From positions 8,360,398 through 8,424,397 of the forward strand of contig NC_066562.1 in NCBI RefSeq assembly GCF_024679095.1: DNA of 64,000 nt, in the 5' to 3' direction. Position 1 is the stretch's first letter. Each line of letters opens with the position of its first letter. The position numbers were made by a program, and so were the translations under genes. Positions 1 through 12,089 of this stretch are shown here, in pieces. The notes under the pieces were generated by a model that saw only the letters and a program-made list of their open reading frames with translations, searched no databases and was not told the origin of the DNA. This stretch comes from Eriocheir sinensis. Lineage: Eukaryota > Arthropoda > Malacostraca > Decapoda > Varunidae.

Positions 1-765
1 GAAGGAAGAGAATATACATAGGAAAGAATAGGAAGAATAGAAGGAAGAGGAAGAGAAGATGTTGGAGATAGAGAATCAGGTGAGATGATGACATAGGAGT
101 AAAGAGGAAGAACAGAAGGAGGAGGAGGAAGATGAAGTGTAGGAGAGAAGTGGATGAGAGGATAAGGGAAGAGGAGGGAGTTGAAGATGAATAGATGATG
201 AAGGAGAAGGAGGAGTGTATAATATATGGAGGAGAAAAAGATGATATATAAATGGGAGGATGGAGATGACTGAGGATGGAGATGAGGGAGGGAGATAGGA
301 GGAGATAATATGTATGAGATGCCTAGGGATTAGAGGAGGAGGAGGAGGAGGGGGAGGAGGAGGTGAATGAGGAGGCGGAGGGGGAGAAGTAGAGGAAGAA
401 AAGAAGAGGTGAAGTGGAGGTATATGTTAGTGGGTAATAGTTGGAGGAGGAGGAGGAGGAGGAGGAGGAGGAGGAGGAGGAGGAGGAGGAGGAGGAGGAG
501 GAGGAGGCAATGAAAATGAATGCAAAGAAAAGTTATTATGGATGAATTGTATATCGTTTTGTCTTCCTCCTCCTCCTCCTCCTCCTCCTCCTCCTCCGCC
601 CCCTCCTCCTCCTCCTCCTCCTCGAACCTATGACTACAGTCACTGAAGAGATTAATCCTCCTCCTCCTCCTCCTCTTCCTCCTCCTCCTATGCAGCATCA
701 TTCCCACTAATAAGAAGGGCCTCCAGCCTCCCTCCCTCCCTCCCTCACGCCCCGTCTTCCCGCAG
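1..765. repeat. Purine-rich flank with (AGG)n and (TCC)n arrays, probably intron upstream of gene 1
   Basis: The first 430 bases are almost pure GA-rich sequence. A perfect (AGG)n run of about 21 units lies at 443-507. It is followed by (CTC)n runs at about 566-622 and 655-690, so the two strands could pair as a hairpin. A pyrimidine-rich stretch from 721 leads into CCCGCAG at 759-765, which fits a splice acceptor for the exon starting at 766. No coding exon can be supported here, and the first exon of gene 1 probably lies outside the window. Confidence 0.7.
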
Positions 766-2593
766 AGGTGGTGGAGAGGAGCATCAGCGGTGGTGGTGGT
801 GGTGGTGGTCGGAGTGGTGGTGCATCCCGCCGCCGCCGACGCCCACGGGCCCCAGCACCGCCGCGCCGCCCCGCCCGCCCCCTCGCCCCGCCGGCCGTCC
901 TTCCTGCAGGGGCTGAGTGGCGGGGACGGGAGCAGCGTGCTGGGCAGCCTCCTGGAGCTGGCCGCTGACGACACACAGCAGCCGCCGCGGGAGGATCAGC
1001 AGCCGGGGCCACAGGAAGGAGAGTCATCACGACCACAGCAGCAAGAGAAACAACCTCATCAGTCGCCGCCGCCACAAGAGGTGAGGTCCACGCCACAGGA
1101 GGAGAAGCAGCAGCAGGCGGGCAAGAAGCAAGAAGCAGGCGGCAAGGGCGGCATGTCACCCAACGACGCCGCCGCCGCCGTGGGCAAGCTGATGCGGCAG
1201 CTGCATAACATGACCTTCCTGCCGCTGGTGCCGCAGGAGGGTGCGCCGCACCCAGCGCACGCAGCCGGTAACGGCAGCGAGCTGCAGCAGTACCTGGCGA
1301 CGGTGCGCGGCGACGCGTGGGCGCAGTTCAAGTCCCTGGCGGCTGGCTACAGCGGGTGGCTGGAGCAGGAGTACAGCCTGAACCATGTGACCAGCAAGCT
1401 GCCGCTGGACCTGGTCAAGAAGGTCCTGGACCTCGGGGACCGCGTCAACTTCCTGCACGTGGTGGGCCGCCGCGTCGACCCCGGCCTGGCGAGCTTCATG
1501 GCCGACAAGCTGCAGCCACTCTTCAACCACTTCGACAAGATGACGGCTGGGCGTCTGGTGGGCGGCAGCCTGGCCAACGCCATGGGGGACGCGGTGCGCG
1601 GCGCCGCCTGGAGGACGCTGCGGCAGTTCGTGGACCACGTGCTGGAGGTGGCGGGCGGCAGCGTGTCGCGGCAGGAGCTGAATGACTTCAGGAAGGACCT
1701 GGCCAAGACCAGCCCCCTGGCGGCCCAGGGCCTGGCCATGCTGCTGGACGGCCCGCCCTCGCCGCCGCCCCCCGCGGAGGCCGAGGGCCGCTCCCTGGGC
1801 AGGACGGGCTACCAGGAGTACCACGACGGCTACGGCAGCCACGGGTCCTACGACGACGCGTACACCGTGGTGCAGAGCTACGGGTCTGGGGGTTACGGCG
1901 GCGGCGGCGGCGGCTACGCGGCGGGCGTGCACCTGGACCCGTACCTGATCCTGGCGGGGCTGGGCGCGGCGGTGCTGCTGGCGTACCTGGCCTACCGCGT
2001 GCTGGTGACCACCGCGGCGGCGGAGCGCGGCTTCAGGGGCGGCCTGGGCGACCTGGCCTTCGTGGACCTGTCCGACACGCCCTCGGTGCTCACCTCCCTG
2101 CACGGACTGCTGGACGACGCGCACGTCAAGTACGACGTGAAGCGCGCGGCGCCGAGGGACGAGATGGACGACTTCACCGACGCGCTCAACGCCCTTTGGC
2201 GGGAGCACGAACAGCCCGACGGCTGCGTGCGCTGCGCCCTCTTTGACGCCACCCTCGGCCAGGCCAGCGTCGGCCACGCCTCCGTCCCCGCCCTCGCCAC
2301 GTGAGTATAACGTCCTTCAGGACACGCACTAACTTACCCCAACCTCACCTCACCTCAGTTCTAGGTCCACGTGTGCAGCTGTTGGTGCGCCTCTCCCTAA
2401 ACCCTCAACCAACACTGCAGTTATCTCGGCCTGTCTGTCTCCCTCTGACGCCCCTCTCCCTTGCAGGTCGTGGGTGGCTCACCTCCTGGGGGCCAAGAGG
2501 TCAGGCCAGCTCCTGGACGAGGTCACGGGGCAGGTGTTGGAGGGGCTGCCGGTAACCTGCCGCCGTCACGACCACACCTGTGACCTGCTGTAG
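766..2593 (+). CDS. Gene 1 (5'-partial): uncharacterised secreted or type I membrane-like protein, last two exons
   Basis: Exons 766-2300 and 2467-2593 join in phase: the first ends with AC before GTGAGT, and the second begins with G after TTGCAG, restoring a Thr codon. They give at least 553 residues ending CRRHDHTCDLL before TAG. No in-frame ATG exists between the upstream stop at 631 and the acceptor at 765, so the start lies in an unseen exon. The exon opens with a hydrophobic run (RWWRGASAVVVVVVVGVVV) that resembles a signal-peptide core. A Gln/Pro/Glu-rich stretch follows, then a helical domain at about 115-315 rich in Leu and Ala with two N-glycosylation sites (HNMT, GNGS). A Gly/Tyr/Ser-rich linker leads to one membrane helix near residues 393-414 (YLILAGLGAAVLLAYLAYRV), then a tail of about 140 residues with four Cys (GCVRC and CRRHDHTC). 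GC content is very high compared with the flanks, as expected of an exon. I do not recognise the family. The frame is certain; the function is unknown. Confidence 0.82.
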
Positions 2594-2626
2594 CCTGGCA
2601 CACCGAGGGGCCGCCCGGGGCATTAC

Positions 2627-2628
<2 letters not shown>

Positions 2629-2675
<47 letters not shown>
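2629..2675. repeat. (GT)n microsatellite in the 3' flank of gene 1
   Basis: A pure GT run of about 23 units begins 36 bases after the gene 1 stop codon, so it may lie in the 3' untranslated region. An AATAAA lies at 3099-3104, but nothing shows that it is the one used. Confidence 0.9.
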
Positions 2676-2676
<1 letters not shown>

Positions 2677-2887
2677 ATTATACAGTACTCTTGCCGTAGT
2701 TTAGGTTTACCTTTAGAGATAACTATTACGTAAGCTGCAAGGTCGCGATAGATCACAGATGTTCCTGAGGTCAAGAGAAGCTGCGTAAGGAATGTTAGGT
2801 CACGTCAGGTCACGTTATCTTTCAGAGGCTTGATGTGTTTAGTGAATAAGTAAAGTCTTGCCACTGCTCTTGTGCTTTATTATACAG

Positions 2888-3001
<114 letters not shown>

Positions 3002-3440
3002 ATAATGTGTACCTTCGATATAAAAAAATAAGGAAAGCAACGGAAAAGAGCACTGAGGTCACGCGCAGCTTCATCGTATGCCCTAACTTTACCTTACTAA
3101 TAAACGCAACAATCTCTAATATGGCATCCCGACATCCCTCCCTGAAGTTCTCATTCTATCCGAGCTAAAGGTGGTAATGGGAAGAAATGACATAGCTTTC
3201 CTTTAAAATTAGGTGTCGTAGAAAACGCGTTGTCGAAAGAAAACGTTCCTATTAAAGGTAGAACCGTGATATTTTTGAGGTGTATATAATCTTGTTAGTT
3301 TTGCTGCAACGGATTGATTAATTGATTCTTGGGGCATTCACTTCCTGGCGCCTCAACTGCAGGGTCATACGGCACCAAATTTAAAACTATAATAAAATAT
3401 ATTATAAAAAAGAAAAGAAAAACAGAAATGGGAACACAGT

Positions 3441-3508
3441 AATAGCGGGCTTTTTTTTTTTTTTCCTTTTTTGTGCCCTTGAGCTGTCTCCTTTGCTGTA
3501 AAAAAAAA
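3441..3508 (+). repeat. Dispersed element, TTGCCCTTGAGC family, copy 1
   Basis: AGCGGGC, a T-run, then GTGCCCTTGAGCTGTCTCC and TTTGCTGTAAAA. Other copies lie at 10957-11001, 20866-20950, 23419-23498, 34204-34300 and 37590-37660, in both orientations. This is a multi-copy family that I associate with brachyuran crab genomes. Confidence 0.8.
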
Positions 3509-3640
3509 GTCTGTTTTTGCTTATTCCTAGTGAAAGAATAATGATTGGCAGACTTACTGAATGCTACCTTCGTGTTCTCTACGGTCACGGTAATTATATG
3601 TTGGACAAATTCATGGATGGTGAGGCAAGGTGGGGTTTGG

Positions 3641-3711
3641 CGCACAGGAGCTGCCTTGTACAGACCAACCGGCCTCTTGTAGACTCCTTACCACTTATGT
3701 TCTCATGTGTA
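3641..3711 (+). repeat. Single diverged copy of the 51-bp module arrayed at 27070-27440
   Basis: GAGCTGCCTTGTACAGACC, then CGGCCTCTTGTAGACTCCTTA and ATGTTCTCATG, match the unit and the 3' junction of the intron 2 array of gene 2, where the last unit runs into GCAGACTCCTTATGTTTTTG. The two sites therefore share a dispersed parent element. Confidence 0.65.
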
Positions 3712-4475
3712 TTTAATTAGGACAGACTAAGAGCATGTATTTTCTTGATTGTATGCAGCAGGTTCTATTTTGCATGATTTGAGTAATGCCCGAATCGTCT
3801 TGCCTCAGTAATAATTTTTCTTTACCTTTACCGTGAAATAATGATATAAAATAGATAAACACTAAAATAAAAGAAAGGAAAACAAATAACACACATAGAA
3901 AAGAAATAATACGCAAAAAAGTAATAACCAAAAAAAATAATGGGAATAAATTAATTGCTTGTCAGGTAATTGGTTAAGCGATTGACAAGAACCATTAGAG
4001 TTTCCTTTCACCTGTCCAGACTCTCGTTAACACATCGCTTAAAACACCTTTGGATTTAAACCGCTCCACTTGTCAATAGTCACGGGAAGAATATAAAGAA
4101 ATAACAAAACCAAAATTTTATGCAGAACACAGAAAAGCGAACCAGAGACTACCAAATAGCCAATATATTAGTGTTCCAACCATTAACACTGGAAGATATT
4201 GAGGACGGAAAAAATTATATCACAAAAAACGAGAGCAGAAGAAAAAAGAAAATTCACCAAAACTAAGACACAACAACCCCAATCAATAACCAAGAAACAA
4301 GAATAAGGACCGAAAGTGGGACCCGTCACAAAGGGAATCCCACGCCTACTACTGGACTGGACTGGACTGGGAAGGTAATTTTGTGGTTATTTTGACATTA
4401 AGGCATTTTTCAAGGAGTGACCTCATTTAGAACCGACTCCTACCCACCACAGACTCAAGGGGGAAAGAGACGGAG
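3712..4475. other. AT-rich intergenic stretch without recognisable features
   Basis: Unique AT-rich sequence with A-runs. I see no exon with plausible splice sites, no RNA gene and no clear repeat apart from a short (ACTGG) run near 4352-4371. Confidence 0.6.
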
Positions 4476-4635
4476 ATGAGCACCGAGGCCATGTATATAA
4501 GGAAAAGACAACATCCCAATTATCAGAGTTTCCCCTCGGAGATCACAGACTTGAGAGAGAGAAAACAAGACAAGATTACCAGGAAAAAATTTGCGGTGAC
4601 TTTATTGTTTTTGGTCTGTTGTTGTTGTAGTGATA

Positions 4636-4680
4636 GTGGTGGTGGTGGTGGTGGTGGTAGTGGTAGTGATGTGTGTGTCT

Positions 4681-4721
<41 letters not shown>

Positions 4722-4808
4722 GCCGTACGTGTTGGTACCGTGGTGACGTCATGCGGTTGCCCACTAAGAACGCATTACGGAGAAGGAAAACGAGGAAAAG
4801 GAAGAGAA

Positions 4809-4866
<58 letters not shown>
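4636..4866. repeat. Cluster of (GGT)n, (GT)n and (GA)n microsatellites
   Basis: GGT-type repeats at about 4636-4668, GT at about 4670-4718 and GA at about 4812-4866, with a short unique spacer. The long open frames over these runs are products of the repeats and are not genes. Confidence 0.9.
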
Positions 4867-4874
<8 letters not shown>

Positions 4875-5239
4875 CCGAAAGAAGATTGAAGAAGTAGCGG
4901 AAGAAAAAAAAAGAGAAAAGCACTCCAGAAGGAAACAAAACAGGAGACAAAAAGAAATAAAGAAAGGGAAATAGAAACAAATAGAAGGATTAAGAAATAT
5001 GAAGTAAGAAAGAGACACAGAAAGACAAGATAACACAAGATAATGGAAGATAAAAGTTAATACACGAATACAATAAAAAATAAACAGCTAGATATGAAAA
5101 GGGACACATCACCACCACCATCACCACCACCACCACCACCATCACCGCCTGACGCAGCTACAGGAAGTTCTTGCGTTCGCTAAAATTACTAAATCGCCTC
5201 TTTGTGCTCCAGTAACTAGCATTTATTACTACCTCGAGG

Positions 5240-6870
5240 CGCCTCTTGGGTTTGCGGCGAAGAGAAAAGGTAACGGACGGAGAGAGATGGAGAGGGGGAG
5301 GGAAGAATGGAGGAATGGAATGGAGGAATGGAGGAAAGATGGGAGGGAGAGAACATTGGGAGGGGCAAAACTGTGAGAAAGGAAGAAGGGAGAAGTTAGT
5401 GGAAAGGAACTTGAGGGAGGGAGAAAAGGTTATGGACGGAGAGAGATAGAGAGGGGGAGGAAAGCATGGAGGTAAGGAAGGGGAGGAATGGAGGAGAGAA
5501 GGAAGGGAGAGAACGCTGGGAGGTGCAAAACTGTGAGAAAGGAAGAAGGGAGAAGTTAGTGGAAAGGAACTTGAGGGAGGGAGAAAAGGGTATGGACGGA
5601 GAGAGATAGAGAGGGGGAGGGAAGCATGGAGGTAAAGAAGAGGAGGAATGGAGGAGAGAAGGAAGGGAGAGAACGCTGGGAGGGGCAAAACTGTGAGAAA
5701 GGAAGAAGGGAGAAGTTGGTGGAAAGAAACGGGAGGGAGAGAGAAAAAGAAGGGAGGGAAGGAAGATTGATGGAGGAAGTGGAGGGAAAGACGGAAAAAC
5801 AAATCGAGCTAAAAATTGGAAAAGGGAAAGAAGGAAGAGAAGATTGGAGGAAAGGAAATTGAGGGAGAGAAGAGAGGAAAGGAGGGAGAGGGAAAATGGA
5901 AGAGAGGAAAAAAGGGAGAGAAAATCAGGTTTAGGATGAAAAACTAAACAAGGAAATTAAAAAGGGAGAGAATAGGTAAAAAAAAATAGAGGAAGGGAGA
6001 AAAGGAAAGAGAGAGACTGGGAGTAAGAAAATGTAAGAGAGAAAAAAAGGGAGAGAAAGATCAGGATAAGAATGTAAAAGTAAAGAAGGGAATTAAGAAG
6101 GGAGAGAATGAGTTATAAGAAAATGGAAGAAGGGAAGAAAAGGGAGAAGGGTGAATATGAGTAACTGGAGGAAGGGAGGAAGGGAGAGAGGTACAGGGAA
6201 ACTCAAGAAGGAAAGAAGGGAGAGAATGGGTTATATGAAAATGGAGGAAGGGAGGAAAAGGGAGAAGGGTGAATATGAGTAACTGGAAGAAGGGAGAAAG
6301 GGAGAGAAGATACAGGGTGAGGAAGTAGAGCAAAGGGTGAAGGGAGAAAAGGGAGAGGATTGAATATGAGTAACTGGAGGAAGGGAGGAAGGGAGAGAAG
6401 ATACAGGGCGAGGAAGTGGAGCAAAGGGAGGAGGAAGGGAGAAAAGGGAGAGGATTAAAGGAGGAAGGGAGGAAGGGAGAGAAGATACAGGGCGAGGAAG
6501 TGGAGCAAAGGGGGGAGGAAGGGAGAAAAGGGAGAGGATTGAAGGAGGAAGGGAGGAAGGGAGAGAAGATACAGGGGAGGAAGTGGAGCAAAGGGAGGAG
6601 GAAGGGAGAAAAGGGAGAGGATTGAAGGAGGAAGTGAGGGAGGGAGAGAAGATACAGGGCGAGGAAGTGGAGCAAAGGGGGGGAAAAGGGAGAAAAGGGA
6701 GAGGATTGAAGGAGGAAGGGAGGAAGGGAGAGAAGGTTCAGGGCGAGGAAGTGGAGCAAAGGGAGGAGGAAGGGAGAAAAGGGAGAGGATTGAAGGAGGA
6801 AGGGAGGAAGGAAGAGAAGATACAGGGCGAGGAAGTGGAACAAAGGGGGGAGGAAGGGAGATAAATGGAG
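5240..6870. repeat. 1.6-kb polypurine tract with two embedded tandem arrays
   Basis: The plus strand is almost entirely A and G. From about 5270 to 5800 there are three units of roughly 160 bp sharing ATGGACGGAGAGAGAT and CAAAACTGTGAGAAAGGAAG. From about 6395 to 6860 there are six units of about 84 bp, marked by GATACAGGGCGAGGAAGTGG at 6400, 6484, 6568, 6651, 6736 and 6819. A strand this biased has few stop codons, so its open frames are artefacts. Confidence 0.9.
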
Positions 6871-7037
6871 AAAGATTCGTCTCAATTGTTTGTTTACTTA
6901 GAATTTTAAAACAGGAACTTTCTGAGGAGCTGCAAATTACCTGAAAATAATGGGGGAAAGCTGTAAATTTCTCTCTCTCTCTCTCTCTCTCTCCTATGAA
7001 AACTAACAAAAAATACAAAATAAAGAAAGATGAATAG

Positions 7038-7068
<31 letters not shown>

Positions 7069-8340
7069 AAAGAGAGAAGGAAGAGAAGAAAAAATAAAAG
7101 AACACAAAAAACGAAGAAAAAGAAGAGAATGAAAAGTGCAGAAAGAGAAAGACAACATCACAAACAAACAAACAAACAAACAAGACAAACAAACAAACAA
7201 AAACAGCGATGTCCTACTCTCCACCATCACCCAAAAAAAAAAAAAAAAAAAAAAATCCACAAAAAGAAAACGAGGCATCCTTTTTGCTTGCCGGCCTGAG
7301 CTATGGCGCCAAAACACACGCTTTCAAGGGGGCACTCATGTATTATAGCGGTGTTAGTCGAGCCTCTCAAACCAAAAGCCTGTCATTGCCTCTTTGGATA
7401 TGCTGGGACTAGAGACGAGGAGGCTGGGAGGGAGGGGAAGGAAGGTAGAAGGATGAAGGAGTAAATATTGGAGGCTGGGACAGGCAGAGAGAGTTGGATA
7501 AAGGGATGAAGAAGGGAGATAGAGGAGTGAAGGAAGGGAGATAAAGAATGAAGGGTTGTGAAGTTAACTGAAAGAAGAGGGTAGGGAAATGAGAGAAGAA
7601 TGTAGATGAGGAGATGAAGATGGATAATTGGGAGGAAAGAAGACAGATGAGAATGAAGAGGAGAAGAAAGGGAAGAAGAAGGTAAGAATGAGGAAAGGAA
7701 GGGAAGGGAGGGTAGGAGGCAAGTATGGATAAAGTTAAGTTAGATGGGGATGGAGAGGAGGTATGGGAGGGAGGAAGGAGAGGAAGACGAGAATAAAATA
7801 AAGAAGAATAAGGAAAACAACATGATAGGAGAACGAGATGAACGGAAAAAAAGGTAGGAAATGAACAACCGGAAAATGACGAATGAGGAGGAAGATTAAA
7901 AAGAAGGAGACTAAAAGAATGAAAGAGAAAAACATATATTGAGGTCGACAGGTAAAGGGAAACAGAATCTCACCTGTAATCAGTATGCAGGGCAGGTGTG
8001 AAAGGTATCAAGGAATAAATACCAACACACATTTTTGGGAGGGGATTCTGATGTATATTGAGGGGAAGAAATACCTGCCCTCACCTGGATGACGTCAAGG
8101 AGAGAGAGAAGCAGATAGATAGATAGATAGATATAGATAGATAGAGGAAGAGAGAAAGAGAATAGATAAACATAGAGAGATAAAAAGGATAAAGATACAT
8201 AAATAGAGAGAAATATAAATAAAATTGGATGAAAAGTTAGATATGTAAATAATGTGATATAGATACAGAGGTAGATAAGTATAGAGAAATTAGATAGATA
8301 GAAAGATAGAAAGATTGATAGAGGACATTCATACATTAAT
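6871..8340. repeat. Purine-rich intergenic sequence with (CT)n, (GATA)n and A-runs
   Basis: Contains (CT)n at 6970-6993, (GATA)n near 7031-7057 and 8113-8145, a CAAA-type run at 7160-7202, an A-run near 7233-7253 and GA-rich sequence at 7410-7930. No exon is supported. Confidence 0.8.
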
Positions 8341-8618
8341 ATCTATTTGTATATATCTATTTGTGCTTTGCAGGTTATTTTTTCATCTTTTCATTCACTC
8401 AATTTTCTCTTTCCTTATCTAATTTATTCATTCTGTTATTACTCATTTTCTCATTCTCTTTTTTTACATTTCTTTTCATTTCTTTTCACCCATACATATT
8501 TTTTTTCTTTCCGTCATTCTTTTTTCTTTCATTTTCTTCTTTCTTTTTTTCATATTTATCCTTCCTTCCCTTATTCTCCCTCTTATTCTCTCTTTCTCTT
8601 TGTCTCCTCCTTTCTTTC

Positions 8619-8652
<34 letters not shown>

Positions 8653-9365
8653 GACCTTTTTAGATATTTTTTTCCATCATTCTTTTTTTTTCATATTTCT
8701 CTATCTTTCTCTTTTCATATCTATCCTTTCATCCTTTATTTTCCCTCTTAGTCTCTCTTTCTATCTCTCCTCCAATCTCTCTCTCTATCTCCCTCTCTCG
8801 ACCTATTTACATATGAACCCTTTTAATCTCTAAGTTATTTATCATCAGCATCTCTTTATTTGTTTATTTACACTCATACCTACATACATTTTTCTTCCTC
8901 TGCTCGTTCTGTGCGCCAAAAACCGTCTCTTGGCGCGCTGAGGTTAAGCTGTCCATTCTTATGCGATTTTCCGGTTGAGGGATATTTACACTGACTCTTG
9001 AATTTCTCTCTCTGTCTGTCTCTGTGTCTATCTCTCTGTTTGTCTATCTGTCCATTTATCTATCTGTTTATCTATCTATGTTTCTATCTATCCATCTATC
9101 TTTCTCTCTCTCTCGATATTTTTCAAGTGATTTATTTCTTTTCTTTTCTTTTATTTTATTTCTCTGTGTCTGTCTCTCTATTTGTCTATCTATTGTTTAT
9201 CTATCTGTTCATCTATCTATGTTTCAATCTATCCATCTATTTATCTATCAATCCATTTTATTTATCTATCAATCCATTTCTCTCTCGACGTTTTTCAAGT
9301 GATTTATTTATTTTCTTTTATGATATTGCTTTCTTTTCTTTCTCTGTACGTTTGTCTGTCTCTGT

Positions 9366-9419
<54 letters not shown>

Positions 9420-9420
9420 C
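8341..9420. repeat. Pyrimidine-rich cryptic simple sequence (TCTT/TCTA/TC)
   Basis: About 1 kb of plus-strand pyrimidines with a short unique break near 8890-8990. Contains TC runs near 8618-8652 and 9378-9417, and long TCTA/TCTG cryptic repeats. It mirrors the polypurine tract at 5240-6870 in strand bias. Confidence 0.85.
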
Positions 9421-9479
9421 GGCCCAGATGCGTAAATTTATGCTTCCTGCAGAATACCTTAACGCTTGTCTCTGATATT

Positions 9480-9748
9480 ATTTTGTTTTACGAGGGAGGG
9501 AGAGAAGGAGGGAGGAAGGGAAGGAGGAAGAGGGAGGTATGCAGGGAGGTATGTTGGTATATGGGTATGTATGTATGTATGTGTATATGTATGTATGTGG
9601 GTAGATAGGTATGTAGGAATGTAGATTGGTAGGGAGGTAAAAAAAAGTAGATAAATGGATGAAATATAAATAGGTAGATAAATATAGATAGATAGATAGA
9701 TGGAGATTAAGATAGATAGCGATATGTAAAGACTGCGACACACACACA

Positions 9749-9815
<67 letters not shown>
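9480..9815. repeat. GGAGG, (TATG)n, (GATA)n and (CA)n simple repeats
   Basis: A graded series of simple repeats ends in a long (CA)n run at 9737-9815 with one interruption. Confidence 0.85.
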
Positions 9816-9817
<2 letters not shown>

Positions 9818-9963
9818 CTCCCCCCCTCCTCCCTCCCCTCCCACACAATGATATGTTAAGCCAGTAATATGCTTGTCAAAACTACGTCTTCATCTTTCTT
9901 TATTATCTCAATCACAAACCTGTTACCTGAGATAGATGGAGCCACTCACCTCAATACTAGGAA

Positions 9964-10023
<60 letters not shown>

Positions 10024-10027
10024 GAGG

Positions 10028-10111
<84 letters not shown>

Positions 10112-10141
10112 ATATTACCTACGTCTCTCTCTCTCTCTCTC
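9964..10141. repeat. (ATT)n, (ACT)n, (GA)n and (TC)n cluster
   Basis: Pure ATT for about 20 units (9964-10024), then ACT for about 12 units (10028-10066), then GA for about 20 units (10070-10110). After 12 bases comes a TC run, the inverse of the GA run. Confidence 0.95.
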
Positions 10142-10249
10142 TTAAATCATAACTCTTTATTATTTTTATCAAGTGTATGTTCCTTCTAACACAAGATCTC
10201 AATGATACAGTCCACACGAAACAAGATCAGAAAACAACACTGGTCTGCA

Positions 10250-10755
10250 TTCTTTAACATTCCGGGACCCAAGCACATACATTTGACAAGGCTTTCGTAG
10301 GAGTTTTGGGCCTTTCCAGGGGTAGTTTTATGACCCTGGTGGTAGTCTGACCCTTCTTCTGTACCGTGAACCTAAGAAAACACACATTTGACAAGGCTTT
10401 CCACGGAGTTTTGGGCATTTCCAAGGGGAGTATTATGACCCTGGTGGTAGTCTGACCTTTCTTCTGTACTGTGAACCTAAGAAAACACACATTTGACAAG
10501 GCTTTCGTAGGAGTTTTGGGCATTTCCAAGGGGAGTATTATGACCCTGGTGGTAGTCTGACCTTTCTTCTGCACCGTGAACCTAAGAAAACACACATTTG
10601 ACAAGGCTTTCGTAGGAGTTTTGGGCATTTCCATGGGTAATTGTACGACCCTGGTGGTAGTCTGACCCTTCTTCTGTACCGTGAATCTAAAAACCCACTC
10701 ATTAGAACCCGACTGCTCTCCCTTTCGGCATTAGGGAATAGTTGACATGTGGGGC
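10250..10755. repeat. Dispersed repeat 'R' with a 105-bp module in four tandem copies
   Basis: The marker ATTTGACAAGGCTTTC occurs at 10281, 10385, 10491 and 10595, a period of 104-106 bp. Each unit also carries GGTGGTAGTCTGACC. The array exits into ACTCATTAGAACCCGACTG. The same module and exit sequence appear at 25735-26350 and 26811-26985, so this is a dispersed family with local tandem amplification. Confidence 0.9.
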
Positions 10756-10956
10756 GGAAGCGTCTGGGATTAGCGACCGAGAAACTTGCGGAAAGACGAA
10801 ACTGGAGCATAATGATGGAGCATAAAAACGTGAAACGGGCGGAGGTGGAGGATATTGGCAAGACCTTTGTTCCACGCTGAAGTAACAAAGGCTGTGGAAA
10901 ACGATGTTGCTTCCGCTGTTGCCATTTCTTTTTACATCAAATGACACGGCAATAAA

Positions 10957-11001
10957 CAAAGTACAAAAAAAAGGCCTCTACTCGCCGCTCCCATAAAGGA
11001 T
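10957..11001 (-). repeat. Dispersed element, TTGCCCTTGAGC family, short copy
   Basis: Holds the GGGAGCGGCGAGTAG end and the T-run on the minus strand. The GCCCTTGAGC part is missing. Confidence 0.6.
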
Positions 11002-11149
11002 AAAAGTAAAGAGTAGCCAAAAGAGAGGTCAATTTCGGGTGATAACCACAGTAAATCCGGGGAAAGTCGGAGAGAAAACAAAACAGCATCTGAGAAATCT
11101 ATAAATGATGATCTTGTTGTGGGATCGAATACTTTATCTTCTCGGAAAA

Positions 11150-11820
11150 AAGAAATTATGACATTGGACAAATAGGTTAAGACTGCCCATTAGTAATTCA
11201 TATACGGCAAAAATAAGGAGAAAAGGAAGGTAGGACATTGAAAAGTAGGTGAAAACAATCCATTAGTTAGTTGTATATGATAAAAATGAGGAAAAGAGAA
11301 GTTATGACATTGGACAAATAGGTTAAGACAGCCCGTTAGTAATTTATATACGGCGAAAATAAGGAAAGAAGGAAGGTAAGACATTGAAAAGTAGGTGAAA
11401 ACAGTCCATTAGTCAGTTATATATGGTAAAAATGAGGAAAAGAGAAGTTATGACATTGGACTAGTAGGTTAAGACAGCCCGTTAGTAATTTATATACGGC
11501 GAAAATAAGGAAAGAAGGAAGGTAAGACATTGAAAAGTAGGTGAAAACAGTCCGTTAGTTAGTTGTATATGATAAAAATGAGGGAAAGAGAAGTTATGAC
11601 ATTGGACAAATAGGTTTCTGTACGACAAAAATGAGAAAAAAAAAATGCAGGTAAGACATTGAAAATTAGGTTAACACAACACATTAGTTATTTCTATACG
11701 ACAAAAATGAGTAGGAAAAGTTATGACACAGACAAGAAAGTTAAGATAGCCCGTTAGTAATTTCTATACGACAAAAATGAGAAAAAAATTAAGCTAAGAC
11801 ATTGAAAAGTAGGTTAACAC
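11150..11820. repeat. 146-bp tandem repeat, about four units
   Basis: The marker ACATTGGACAAATAGG or a close variant is at 11161, 11307, 11453 and 11599, an exact 146-bp step, and a more decayed unit follows to about 11820. Each unit has two related halves (GTTATGACATTGGAC and GTAAGACATTGAAAAG), so it arose by doubling of a shorter module. Confidence 0.9.
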
Positions 11821-11965
11821 AGACAGACTAAGACAGGGGCAGTAAGATTCATGTAAATGCGTTAATCCATATGCAGGTACACGCTGAATCTTACCTGTCG
11901 AGGCGAAAAAAAAGGTGAGGGAAATATGTAGGCTTAAAAAATGTTCAGGTCAGGAGTTACTTATA

Positions 11966-11968
<3 letters not shown>

Positions 11969-12019
<51 letters not shown>

Positions 12020-12042
12020 GCTATTTCCTTTCGTATGACTCT

Positions 12043-12085
<43 letters not shown>
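11969..12085. repeat. Inverted microsatellite pair (GT)25-spacer-(CA)21
   Basis: GT at 11969-12018 and CA at 12044-12085 are complementary and separated by about 25 bases, so either strand could fold into a long hairpin. Similar pairs occur at 24542-24701 and 29999-30184. Confidence 0.9.

Positions 12086-12089
<4 letters not shown>

Noticed and set aside
1156..2277. Long minus-strand open frame opposite gene 1
   Set aside because: It is the shadow of a very GC-rich plus-strand exon. The plus strand has matching splice phase, a membrane helix and glycosylation sites, while the minus frame gives an Arg/His/Gln/Val-rich product with no features.
10254..10634. Minus-strand frame with four repeated blocks (ALSNVCFLRFTVQKKGQTTT)
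   Set aside because: The protein repeat simply reflects the 105-bp dispersed repeat. The same module elsewhere is interrupted by stops.
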